Origin: Pseudomonas sp. RIT-PI-AD
GTDB lineage: Bacteria > Pseudomonadota > Gammaproteobacteria > Pseudomonadales > Pseudomonadaceae
Reading direction: 5' to 3'
Assembly: GCF_025642785.1 (NCBI RefSeq)
Contig: NZ_JANZKU010000012.1
Coordinates: forward strand, 62,001 to 126,000
Length of the DNA stretch: 64,000 nucleotides
Shown here: positions 56,939 through 64,000 of the stretch, one piece after another
Layout: each line of letters starts with the position of its first letter
Numbering within the stretch: position 1 is the stretch's first letter
Translations under genes and position numbers: made by a program
The notes under the pieces: model-generated
The model's input: the letters and a program-made list of their open reading frames with translations, nothing else
What the model was told of the DNA's origin: nothing
Database searches by the model: none

Positions 56939-57156
56939 TGCCCACCCAGGCGCGAGCCCTGCAGGGCGACACCGTGGACCGCCTGTGCTGGCGCCACTAC
57001 GGCCGCACCGCCGGCATCACCGAGCAGGTGCTCGACGCCAATCCGGGGCTTGCCAGCCTCGGCCCGATCCTGCCCACCGGGCACCCCGTAACCCTGCCAG
57101 ACGTGCCGACCGCTGCCAGCGCTCCCGAGCGCGCCACCGTCAACCTCTGGGATTAA
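56938..57156 (+). CDS. X: Tail protein X (P2 gpX)
   Basis: A 72-residue LysM-like tail protein: ALQGDTVDRLCWRHYGRTAGITEQVLDANPGLASLGPILPTGHPVTLPD is the gpX signature. Essential for P2 tail assembly. It is coupled to L and 5 bp before the holin start. Confidence 0.95.
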   Translation: MPTQARALQGDTVDRLCWRHYGRTAGITEQVLDANPGLASLGPILPTGHPVTLPDVPTAASAPERATVNLWD

Positions 57157-57161
57157 CCACC

Positions 57162-57500
57162 ATGACCAACGGACGCAAGCGCATGCCTGACAAACCCGAT
57201 ACCTGGGCCTGGTTCATCACCTGGCTCGAACACCAATGGCCCGCCATCTACGCGGCCTTCCTGGGCGCCTGCATCGCCGGGCTGCGGGTGATCTCCGGCG
57301 GCGGTGGTCTGCGCAAGGCCGCCCTGGAAGCGCCCCTGTGTGGGTTCATCACCCTGTCCGCCAGCTCCGGCCTGGAACTGTTCGGCCTCACCGGCGCCAG
57401 TGCCCCGTTCTTCGGTGGCGTTATCGGCCTGCTGGGGGTTGAGGGCGTGCGCGCCCTCGCGCGCCGCTACGTCGAGCGCACTGTGGAGGCCCGGCCATGA
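57162..57500 (+). CDS. Phage holin (lambda/phage_holin_3 type)
   Basis: A 112-residue membrane protein with three hydrophobic segments (about 25-42, 58-75, 78-95), preceded by a soluble PDTWAWFITWLEHQWPA segment. GGGGLRKAALEAPLCGFITL, and GGVIGLLGVEGVRALARRYVER at the end, fit the Phage_holin_3_1 pattern. It makes holes for the endolysin. An internal ATG 22 bases later (57184) is an alternative start; dual starts are known in holins. Confidence 0.85.
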   Translation: MTNGRKRMPDKPDTWAWFITWLEHQWPAIYAAFLGACIAGLRVISGGGGLRKAALEAPLCGFITLSASSGLELFGLTGASAPFFGGVIGLLGVEGVRALARRYVERTVEARP

Positions 57501-58324
57501 CCCTGCGACACGGTGACCGCGGCCAGGACGTCCGCACCTTGCAGCTCAACCTGAACCGGGCCGGCGCTCAACTGACGGTGACCGGCAACTACGACGACGC
57601 GACCGAGGCGGCGGTGCGCGCGTTTCAGCAGCGCGCCGGCCTGGTGGTGGACGGTGACGCCGGACCCAAGACCCTGTCGGCCCTGGGCGGCGGCCAAACC
57701 GCCCACATGCTGCGCCAGGGCGCCCTGCGCGACGCGGCCGAACGCCTCGGTGTGCCGCTGGCTGCGGTGCAGGCGGTCAACGCGGTGGAGAGCAGCGGCG
57801 CGGGTTTCGTGCCCAATGGTCGGCCGGCGATCCTGTTCGAGCGCCACGTCATGTACGCCCGCTTGAAGGCAGCGCCTCGCCCTGGCCAGACACCCGCTCA
57901 GCGTTTGGCCGAGCTGGAGAACCTGGTGCGCCTCTACCCGAACGTCGTCAACCCGACCCCCGGTGGCTATGTGGGCGGCAACGCCGAGCACCAGCGCCTG
58001 GCCACTGCACGGCAGATCGACGACACCATCGGCATCGAGTCGGCCAGCTGGGGCCTGTTCCAGATCATGGGACACCACTGGTCGCGCCTGGGCTACCCCA
58101 GCGCCCAGGCCTTCGCCCAGGCCATGGGCGAGGACGAAGGCCAGCAGCTGGAGGCGTTCGTACGGTTCATCGAGACCGACCCCGCGTTGCGCAAAGCGTT
58201 GAAGTCCCGGCGCTGGGCCGAGTTCGCCCGGCTCTACAACGGGCCCGCCTACGCCCGCAACCTGTACGACGTGAAGCTCGAACGGGCGTTCGAGCGCTTC
58301 AGCCTGGCCGAGGCGGCCGCGTGA
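57497..58324 (+). CDS. Endolysin: peptidoglycan-binding domain plus N-acetylmuramidase
   Basis: A 275-residue two-domain lysin. The N-terminal peptidoglycan-binding_1 domain (1-68) has RHGDRGQDVRTLQLNLNRAG and ATEAAVRAFQQRAGLVVDGDAGPKTLSAL. The C-terminal DUF3380-type N-acetylmuramidase (about 80-270) has AVNAVESSGAGFVPNGRPAILFERHVMY (catalytic Glu) and GIESASWGLFQIMG. It degrades the cell wall at lysis. It overlaps the holin by ATGA. No signal peptide, so export depends on the holin. Confidence 0.94.
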   Translation: MTLRHGDRGQDVRTLQLNLNRAGAQLTVTGNYDDATEAAVRAFQQRAGLVVDGDAGPKTLSALGGGQTAHMLRQGALRDAAERLGVPLAAVQAVNAVESSGAGFVPNGRPAILFERHVMYARLKAAPRPGQTPAQRLAELENLVRLYPNVVNPTPGGYVGGNAEHQRLATARQIDDTIGIESASWGLFQIMGHHWSRLGYPSAQAFAQAMGEDEGQQLEAFVRFIETDPALRKALKSRRWAEFARLYNGPAYARNLYDVKLERAFERFSLAEAAA

Positions 58325-58764
58325 ACCTGCTGCGCCAGGCCCTGCTCGGGGTGGCGCTGCTCGCTGCCCTGGGGCTGTTCTTCTGGGTCCAGCAGCAACG
58401 CCTCGAGGCCGAGCAGGGCGCCGCGGCCCTGGCGAGGGAACAGGCCTCGACCGCCAACGCCGACCGGCAGCGCCAAGTCGCGCAGGTGGCCACCCTCGAC
58501 GCCGAACTGAAACGCCAGCGCGCCGCCCAACAGACCCTGGGCGAGCAACTGACTACCACCCGCACCCTGCTGGCCCAGCGTCAGCGCACCGTGGAGAACC
58601 TGACCCGTGAAAATGCCGCCCTGCGCGCGTGGGCTGCTCAGCCCCTGCCTGCTGCTGCTCGCCAGCTGCGCCGCCGTCCCGCCCTCGTCGGGGCCGACGC
58701 TTATCGTCAGTGGCTGTCCGGTGGTGACCCGCTGCAGCCTCAGCCCGACGGACCCGGCCACTAA
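58321..58764 (+). CDS. lysB: Spanin inner-membrane subunit (LysB/Rz-like)
   Basis: A 147-residue i-spanin with an N-terminal membrane anchor (4-24) and a long coiled coil (25-105) crossing the periplasm. A GTG start overlaps the endolysin stop. It pairs with the lipoprotein encoded inside its 3' part to fuse inner and outer membranes. Confidence 0.88.
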   Translation: MNLLRQALLGVALLAALGLFFWVQQQRLEAEQGAAALAREQASTANADRQRQVAQVATLDAELKRQRAAQQTLGEQLTTTRTLLAQRQRTVENLTRENAALRAWAAQPLPAAARQLRRRPALVGADAYRQWLSGGDPLQPQPDGPGH

Positions 58765-58867
58765 CGGCGACCTGTCCGCCGACGTGGGCCGGATCGAGGG
58801 GGACTGGGCCGCGTGCGCGGCCCAGGTCGACATGGTGTACACCCACCAGCAGCAGGCGGCGCCATGA
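58613..58867 (+). CDS. lysC: Spanin outer-membrane lipoprotein (LysC/Rz1-like), nested
   Basis: An 84-residue lipoprotein in the +1 frame inside lysB. It has a signal peptide and lipobox LLASC (Cys at 19), then a Pro-rich CAAVPPSSGP and a short helical tail. A GTG two codons earlier is an alternative start. The nested arrangement is typical of Rz/Rz1 pairs. Its end overlaps the start of R by ATGA. Confidence 0.88.
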   Translation: MPPCARGLLSPCLLLLASCAAVPPSSGPTLIVSGCPVVTRCSLSPTDPATNGDLSADVGRIEGDWAACAAQVDMVYTHQQQAAP

Positions 58868-59394
58868 ACAAACCCGAATCCCTGCGCGCCCACCTCCTGG
58901 CCGCCGTGCCCGAGCTGCGGCACAACCCGGACCGCCTGCTGGTGTTCATCGACCAGGGGAGGGTGCGGTGCACCTCCGCCCCCACGCTGTCGTTCGAGTA
59001 CGCCTACACCCTGCAGCTGGTGTTCACGGACTACGCCGGGCACCCGGACGCCATCATGCTGCCGCTGCTGGGCTGGCTGCGAGCGAATCAGTCCGAGCTG
59101 CTGGCCAACCTGGAGAAGGCCAGCCAGGGGGTGGAGTTCGAGGCCGACATACTCGACAACAGCAAGGTCGACCTGGCCCTGCGGCTGCCGCTCACCGAGC
59201 GGGTGGTGGTGGCCCTGCAGCCCGACGGCCGCTACTCGGTCACCCACGCCCCGGAGCCGGCTTATGACGCCTACGAGCCCCCGACCGACGTCGAACTGAT
59301 CGCCAACGGCGAGCCGCTGTGTGCCTGGCGCTCCGTGGACGCCGGCGACGCCATCGCCCTGGCGATGCCCAACCCGGGGCGGCGTGTTCTATGA
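58864..59394 (+). CDS. R: Tail completion protein (P2 gpR)
   Basis: A 176-residue tail completion protein. MNKPESLRAHLLAAVPELRHNPDRLLVFIDQG, FEYAYTLQLVFTDYAGHPDAIMLPLLGWLRANQ match the P2 gpR family. It is coupled to S by ATGA. Confidence 0.93.
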   Translation: MNKPESLRAHLLAAVPELRHNPDRLLVFIDQGRVRCTSAPTLSFEYAYTLQLVFTDYAGHPDAIMLPLLGWLRANQSELLANLEKASQGVEFEADILDNSKVDLALRLPLTERVVVALQPDGRYSVTHAPEPAYDAYEPPTDVELIANGEPLCAWRSVDAGDAIALAMPNPGRRVL

Positions 59395-59837
59395 GCGATG
59401 ACCTGATCGCCCTGGAGCAATGGGCCGGCGGCCTGCTGGCCGCCCTGGAGCCGCGCGAGCGGAACGCCCTGGCCCGACGGGTCGCCCAGGATCTGCGCCG
59501 GAGCCAGCAGAAACGCATCGCCGCCCAGCTCAACCCGGACGGCACCGCATTCGAGCCCCGCAAGCCGCGGAAATTTCGCGTGAAGAAGGGCCGGGTGAAG
59601 ATGCTGGCGAAGCTGCGCACCGCGCGCTACCTGAAAGCCCGCGGCGACGCCAGCCAGGCCTCGGTCGAGTTTGCGGGCCGGGTAGCCCGCATCGCCCGGG
59701 TCCACCAGTACGGCCTGCGTGACCGCGCCGAACCGGGCGCCCCGGAGGTGCGCTATCCCGAGCGGCAACCGCTGGGGTTCACCGCCGAGGATATCGAGCG
59801 GGTCCGCGACAGCCTGCTCGCGCACCTCAACGTGTAG
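59391..59837 (+). CDS. S: Tail completion / virion morphogenesis protein (P2 gpS)
   Basis: A 148-residue virion morphogenesis protein. LEQWAGGLLAALEPRERNALARRVAQDLRRSQQKRIAAQLNPDGTAFEPRKPR, then VARIARVHQYGLRDRAEPGAPEVRYPERQPLGFT, are the gpS landmarks. A 61-bp gap follows before the baseplate operon. Confidence 0.94.
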   Translation: MSDDLIALEQWAGGLLAALEPRERNALARRVAQDLRRSQQKRIAAQLNPDGTAFEPRKPRKFRVKKGRVKMLAKLRTARYLKARGDASQASVEFAGRVARIARVHQYGLRDRAEPGAPEVRYPERQPLGFTAEDIERVRDSLLAHLNV

Positions 59838-59898
59838 CGACGTTCGCTACAACGTCCACCGGCTGCGGCGCGCGCGCGATGCGTCGACTATCGCCGGC

Positions 59899-60492
59899 AT
59901 GGATATCGCCGCGCTCGCCCGCCTCATCGAAAACCTGATCCGCCTCGGCACCGTTGCCGAGGTGCAACACGTGCCGCCCCGGGTCCGGGTGCAGTCGGGC
60001 GACATCCTCACCACTTGGCTGCCCTGGATCGCCGCCCGCGCCGGCGCCGACGTGGAGTGGGACCCGCCCACCGTGGGCGAACAGGTGCTGCTGTTCAGCC
60101 CCTCGGGCCAGACCGCCAGCGGCGTGGTGTTGGCAGGCCTCTACAGCAACGCGATACCGGCCAACGGCGACCGCGCCGACCTGTTCCGGCGCACGTTCGG
60201 CGACGGCGCCGTGATCGAGTACGACCGCGCCGCGCACCACCTGCGCGCCGAGCTGCCCAGCGGCGGCACCACCGAGCTGGTGAGCGACGGCGGCATCCGC
60301 ATCGTCGGCCCCATCACCCACGAGGGCGACTACACCCACCAGGGCGACTACATCCAGACCGGCAACCAGCAGGTAGCCGGCCTGGTCCAGGTCACCCTGG
60401 ACGTGCAGGCCGGGCCGGCCCGTACCAGCCTGGTCGGCCACGTCCACGTAGGCACCCAGCCGGGCAACGGCCTGTCCGGGGTGCCGGCATGA
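59899..60492 (+). CDS. V: Baseplate spike protein (P2 gpV)
   Basis: A 197-residue membrane-piercing spike. An OB-fold domain (1-110) is followed by a beta-helix, and the C-terminal tip has GHVHVGTQPGNG, whose H-x-H resembles the iron-binding motif of P2 gpV trimers. It punctures the outer membrane at infection. I start at MDIAALARLIENLIR; it overlaps W by ATGA. Confidence 0.94.
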   Translation: MDIAALARLIENLIRLGTVAEVQHVPPRVRVQSGDILTTWLPWIAARAGADVEWDPPTVGEQVLLFSPSGQTASGVVLAGLYSNAIPANGDRADLFRRTFGDGAVIEYDRAAHHLRAELPSGGTTELVSDGGIRIVGPITHEGDYTHQGDYIQTGNQQVAGLVQVTLDVQAGPARTSLVGHVHVGTQPGNGLSGVPA

Positions 60493-60833
60493 ACCGCACC
60501 ACCGGCAGCGCAATCGGCGAGCGCGAGCACCTGAGCCAGAGCGTCGCGGACATTCTCACGACGCCCATTGGCTCGCGGGTGATGCGCCGCGAATACGGCG
60601 CCCACCTGTTCGAGCTGATCGACGCCCCGTTCAACCCCTATACCGCGCTGCTGGCCAAGGCGGCGTCGCTGATGGCGATCAACCGCTGGGAACCGCGGCT
60701 CAGCCTGTCCCGCATCGACCTGGTGATGGGCGAGCGGCCCGGCGCCGTCATCGTCGAGCTGGAAGGCGTCAGCCTGGCCAGTAACGTGGCTTTCAGTCTG
60801 CGCGTGCCGCTGGCGTTCGGGAGCGCATCGTGA
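60489..60833 (+). CDS. W: Baseplate protein (P2 gpW, gp25-like)
   Basis: A 114-residue gp25-like wedge protein with LSQSVADILTTPIGSRVMRREYGAHLFELIDAPFNP, the family signature, including the conserved EYGS/EYGA motif that seeds the sheath. Coupled to V and J. Confidence 0.96.
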   Translation: MNRTTGSAIGEREHLSQSVADILTTPIGSRVMRREYGAHLFELIDAPFNPYTALLAKAASLMAINRWEPRLSLSRIDLVMGERPGAVIVELEGVSLASNVAFSLRVPLAFGSAS

Positions 60834-61663
60834 ACACCCTGCCCGCACCCGATATCGTCGAGGTCCTGGACTTCGAGCAGATCCTCGCCGCCCGCAAAGC
60901 CGCCCTGCTGGCCCTGATCCCCGCCGCCGACCGGCAGGCCATCGCGGACCGGCTGGCCCTGGAGTCCGAGCCACTGACCAAGCTCCTGCAGGAGAGCGCC
61001 TACCGCGAAATGCTGCTGCGGGCGCGGATCAACGATGCGGCCCGGGCGAACCTGATCATCTACGCCACCGGTCTGGATCTGGACCACATCGGCCAGCTGT
61101 TCGGCCTGCCGCGCCAGACGGGGGAGGGCGACGAGCGCTATCGCCAGCGCCTGCTGTTGCGCATCGCCGCCATGGCCGGCAACGGCACCCGCGAACACTA
61201 CATCGGGGTGGCCATGGCGGTTTCGCCCCAAGTGGTCGCGGCGGCGGTGCTGCAGCCCCTGCCCGGGCGCGTGGACGTGGCGCTCTGGCTCGCCCCCGGG
61301 GCGGATGCCGCCGCGCTGCTGGCGGCGGCCTGGGCGGCGTTCGACGCGCCCGGCGTGCGGATGCTGGGGGTCGACCTCAGCGTGCGCCTGGCCATCGCCC
61401 GCCCGGTCAACATCGCCGCCCGCCTGTGGCGCGAGGCCTCGGCGCCCACCAACCTGGTGGCGCAGATCGCCGCCGCGTTCCCCCAGCAGTTGGCCACCTA
61501 TGCCCAGCTGGGCCGCAGCGTCTCCCGGTCCTGGATCATCAGCGCTTTGCACCGTGAGGGCATCGCCCGGGTGGAGCTGGACCTGCCGGCCGATATCACC
61601 GTCGCGGCGGACCAGTACGCCACCCTGGGCACCCTGGAGCTGACCGACCGGGGCGTCGCGTGA
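60830..61663 (+). CDS. J: Baseplate assembly protein (P2 gpJ)
   Basis: A 277-residue baseplate J-like protein. LESEPLTKLLQESAYREMLLRARINDAARANLIIYATGLDLDHIGQLFGLPR is diagnostic. It forms the baseplate wedge with W and I. It starts at a GTG overlapping the W stop. Confidence 0.95.
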   Translation: MNTLPAPDIVEVLDFEQILAARKAALLALIPAADRQAIADRLALESEPLTKLLQESAYREMLLRARINDAARANLIIYATGLDLDHIGQLFGLPRQTGEGDERYRQRLLLRIAAMAGNGTREHYIGVAMAVSPQVVAAAVLQPLPGRVDVALWLAPGADAAALLAAAWAAFDAPGVRMLGVDLSVRLAIARPVNIAARLWREASAPTNLVAQIAAAFPQQLATYAQLGRSVSRSWIISALHREGIARVELDLPADITVAADQYATLGTLELTDRGVA

Positions 61664-62565
61664 GCCAGGCGCGCGCCCTGCTGCCCCCCAATGCCACGCC
61701 GCTGGAACGTGCCGTGGCCGCGGTCGGCCTGGGTGAGCTGGAAGCCCTCGCCGACCTGCCGGCGGGGGTACAGATCCACCTGCCGGGCGGGTTCGCGCCC
61801 GTGCTGGCCGCGCAGTACTTCCTTGCCCAGTTCGCCGGCTACTTCGACACCGCCGAGGATCTGCTGGCCGCCGGCCTGCCCTGGCTGCGCGAGCGCGGCA
61901 CCGGCGCCGCCGTGGTGCGCGCCCTGTCCTGGATCGGCATCGCGACCGCGGTCGAGGAAGACGGGGCGCTGCTGCACCTGGACCCCGGCACGCCCCGAGC
62001 ACCTGCCCGGCTCGACGACATTCGGCGCCTGCTGGACGCCAGCATCCCCGCCCACGTGCGGTTCTATCGGCTGTTCCACGGCTACGACCTGCGTCACGCC
62101 CGGCTGGACCGCAGCCGCTGGGATGGCTGCCTGCTGGACGACGACTCCGGCGTGGTCATCGACGGCTTGAAAGTGTCGTTTGGCGAGCGTGTCGCCGCCG
62201 AGCTGCCCGCGCCGTCTCGCGAGGTGGTCCCAGGCGCGGCCGTGCTCCAGGCGAGCACCCTGCGCCGCGACACCATGTACTGGGATTCCTGGACGCTCGA
62301 CAGCACCTGGCAGGTGGATCTATTCGGCGGCGTCGGCGTGCTGGTCAGCGCCGTGGTGCCTGACCGGGATCTGCCGGCCCCGTTGTTCGCCCCGGGTCGA
62401 CTCATCAGCGACACCGCCCCGCGCCTGCTGCCGGCGCCAAGCCCGGCCGCGGCCGAAACCCGCTTCACCCTGGCACCGAGCCGTTACCCCGCCCGCGGCT
62501 GGAAAGGGCCGTGGCGCGGGCCGTGGCGCCTCGTCATCCCCTCGAACACCTACCCGGAGACCTGA
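61660..62565 (+). CDS. I: Tail protein I (P2 gpI), extended
   Basis: A 301-residue tail protein. The first ~175 residues follow the gpI family (LLPPNATPLERAVAAVGLGELEALADLP... DTAEDLLAAGLPWLRERGTGAAVVRALSWIGIATAVEEDG). Then comes a ~120-residue extension with WDSWTLDSTWQVDLFGGV and a C-terminal KGPWRGPWR, beyond the length of P2 gpI (about 176 residues). The extension may receive the fibre. A GTG start overlaps J. Confidence 0.88.
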   Translation: MSQARALLPPNATPLERAVAAVGLGELEALADLPAGVQIHLPGGFAPVLAAQYFLAQFAGYFDTAEDLLAAGLPWLRERGTGAAVVRALSWIGIATAVEEDGALLHLDPGTPRAPARLDDIRRLLDASIPAHVRFYRLFHGYDLRHARLDRSRWDGCLLDDDSGVVIDGLKVSFGERVAAELPAPSREVVPGAAVLQASTLRRDTMYWDSWTLDSTWQVDLFGGVGVLVSAVVPDRDLPAPLFAPGRLISDTAPRLLPAPSPAAAETRFTLAPSRYPARGWKGPWRGPWRLVIPSNTYPET

Positions 62566-62568
62566 CCC

Positions 62569-63057
62569 ATGGCAGCGCTTCAAGACGACGGGCGCATCGG
62601 CGAATGCGCCCTGTTCCTGTCCCTTCCGATCCATTTCGCCTGGGGCCGTGGCAACTCGGCCTGGGACGTGACCCCGGAGCCCGAACCCACCAATGCCACC
62701 GCGCTGGTGGACGAGATCGGCCGCCGCACCCTGACTCAGGGGCAATTCGTCACCCCTGACCCAGCCGGCGAAATCGAATTGCCCGGCGGCCAGCGCTACC
62801 GGCCCTCCACCACGCCGACCAAATGGGCGCACATCCGCGTGACGTTCGATTTCGAGGACGCCGCCACCGAAACCATTCGCGAAGTCGCGGTGTTCTACGG
62901 CACCGTCACCGCGCCCGGGCTACCGGCCGGTCAGCGTTATTTCACCCCGGGCCAGATCGCCGACCGTGGCCGGATGAAAGTCCTGCAACGCCTGCCCAAC
63001 AAGATCAAACGCGAGTCCGGCACGCGCCAGACCTTCGAATACGTCCTGCCGTTCTGA
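62569..63057 (+). CDS. Phage tail-associated hypothetical protein
   Basis: A 162-residue protein: MAALQDDGRIGECALFLSLPIHFAWGRGNSAWD, then a beta-rich body. It lies between gpI and the fibre-region protein, in place of P2 gpH, and is probably an adaptor or fibre-linked protein. I do not recognise a named family beyond similar proteins in Pseudomonas and Burkholderia prophages. Confidence 0.75.
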   Translation: MAALQDDGRIGECALFLSLPIHFAWGRGNSAWDVTPEPEPTNATALVDEIGRRTLTQGQFVTPDPAGEIELPGGQRYRPSTTPTKWAHIRVTFDFEDAATETIREVAVFYGTVTAPGLPAGQRYFTPGQIADRGRMKVLQRLPNKIKRESGTRQTFEYVLPF

Positions 63058-63064
63058 GGCCTCC

Positions 63065-64000
63065 ATGACCGACTACTACGACCGCCACGACCCGGCGAAA
63101 CACTACGACCGCATCCTGTTCCGCCCTGACCGAGTGTTGCAGTCCGCCGAGTTCAACGAGCTACAAAGCGGCCTGCGCGACCGCCTCCAGAACGTGGCCG
63201 ACGCCCTGCTGCGCGACGGCGATATCGTCCGGGACTGCAACATCGTCATCGACCCGGCCACGGGCAATACCAGCCTCGAGAGCGGCGCGCTGTACCTGGC
63301 CGGCGCGGTGCGGGGCATCGCGCCGGCGCAGCTGAAAATCGCCTTGACCGGCACCGTGACCGTGGGCGCCTACCTGGTGCAGCGCATCGTCACCGAGCTG
63401 CAGGACCCGGCGTTGCTCAACCCGGCCAGCGGCACCCGCGGCTACAACGAACCCGGCGCCCACCGCCTGCAGATCGTCGCCGAGTGGGGCGTTGCCGGGA
63501 GCCGTACCGAGGGCGAGTTCTACCCGGTGTATACGGTCGTCGACGGGTTCGTGCGGCCACGGACGACGCCGGTCAGCCTCGATAGCGTGGCCCAGGCCAT
63601 CGCCCGCTACGACCGGGACTCCACCGGCGGCGGGACCTACGTGGCCGACGGCCTCGGCGTCACCTACGATGGCAGCACCGCGGCCGACGTGCAGACTTGG
63701 CTGGTGGCCGCCGGCTCGGCCCACGTCCAGGGTCAGGCGCTGGAGTTCGTCACGTCTCGGCGCCTGACTTACGAGGCCGCCCCGGAAACGCGCCTGGTGA
63801 GTAGCGAGGCCCATCTGGTGGCCGGCCCCGCTCGCCAGCGTATCAATGTCAATCGCCCGGCCATCGCGACCCTGGAAACCGTACAGGTCACCCTGGACCG
63901 CACCGTCGAAATCACCCACGGCGCGTTCGTCGGCGTCGCCGATGCGCTGCCCGACGACGGCGTCATCGACCTGCTGCAGGTCAAGCAGGGCGCCACCGTC
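63065..64000 (+). CDS. DUF4815-type tail protein (partial, runs off window)
   Basis: 312 residues are present with the frame open at the edge. MTDYYDRHDPAKHYDRILFRPDRVLQSAEFNELQSGLRDRLQNVADALLRDGD opens the DUF4815 domain seen in phage structural proteins near fibre genes. DYDRDSTGGGTYVADGLGV-like repeats and beta-rich segments follow. By place it should form part of the tail-fibre network that fixes host range. Confidence 0.85.
   Translation, partial: MTDYYDRHDPAKHYDRILFRPDRVLQSAEFNELQSGLRDRLQNVADALLRDGDIVRDCNIVIDPATGNTSLESGALYLAGAVRGIAPAQLKIALTGTVTVGAYLVQRIVTELQDPALLNPASGTRGYNEPGAHRLQIVAEWGVAGSRTEGEFYPVYTVVDGFVRPRTTPVSLDSVAQAIARYDRDSTGGGTYVADGLGVTYDGSTAADVQTWLVAAGSAHVQGQALEFVTSRRLTYEAAPETRLVSSEAHLVAGPARQRINVNRPAIATLETVQVTLDRTVEITHGAFVGVADALPDDGVIDLLQVKQGATV

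Larger units (their letters stand above)
47733..64000. mobile_element. P2/phiCTX-type prophage (left part, continues past window)
   Basis: Starts after the tRNA-Thr and runs to the right edge. It holds a cos-like site, an immI-like control region, cargo, and the P2 late gene order Q-P (leftward), O-N-M-L-X, lysis cassette, R-S-V-W-J-I and the start of the tail-fibre region (rightward). GC drops sharply at 47.73-48.2 kb and 49.95-50.83 kb. No integrase, repressor or replication protein is seen. The exact left attachment core cannot be fixed without the right end. Confidence 0.9.

Overview
The window is high-GC (roughly 65-70%) Pseudomonas chromosome followed by the left part of a P2-like prophage. 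The order hemD-hemC-algR-algZ-argH ... TIGR02647-cyaA ... rnk, cyaY, lptM-lysA-dapF-DUF484-xerC-HAD, sutA, amtB-glnK, ubiK, yifB follows, from memory, the P. aeruginosa PAO1 PA5259-PA5290 neighbourhood. Protein lengths and motifs fit a Pseudomonas of or near the aeruginosa group. I cannot name the species.

1-24.5 kb is conserved housekeeping and regulation. It holds heme synthesis (hemD/hemC), the AlgZ/AlgR (FimS/AlgR) two-component pair, arginine synthesis (argH) and class I adenylate cyclase. The lptM-lysA-dapF-DUF484-xerC-HAD operon makes diaminopimelate and lysine and resolves chromosome dimers. Next come the RNA polymerase regulator SutA, ammonium uptake and PII signalling (amtB/glnK), and UbiK. 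A LasA-like secreted M23 endopeptidase with an unusual C-terminal extension sits between ubiK and yifB.

24.5-33.3 kb is an accessory secreted/surface region. It has a reprolysin-like zinc metallopeptidase that lacks its own propeptide and lies downstream of a membrane-anchored protein resembling a detached propeptide. Two lipoproteins, a possible small RNA with a clear terminator, and three tandem paralogous secreted proteins of unknown function follow. The last two paralogs are a recent duplication that includes the leader.

33.3-42.8 kb is a signalling block: a 1163-residue CHASE3/GAF hybrid kinase with three receivers, CheR, a CheB methylesterase domain, a receiver-kinase and a lone receiver on the minus strand. 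A divergent PAS hybrid kinase lies on the plus strand. No chemoreceptor or CheA/CheW is present. 43-46 kb is a complete polar amino-acid ABC transporter, followed by a methyltransferase gene and a tRNA-Thr(TGT).

47.7-64 kb is a P2/phiCTX-type prophage that starts at the tRNA-Thr and runs off the right edge. It begins with a gene-free stretch carrying 11 GTTAC-type repeats, then a close match to the P2 cos site. A C4-antisense-RNA-like element lies upstream of a small gene and an antirepressor, an arrangement like the P1 immI operon. An AT-rich two-gene cargo module follows, then the P2 late genes Q, P, O, N, M, L, X, lysis cassette, R, S, V, W, J, I and the start of the tail-fibre region. No integrase, repressor or replication gene is in the window. 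They are expected beyond the right edge if the layout is phiCTX-like.
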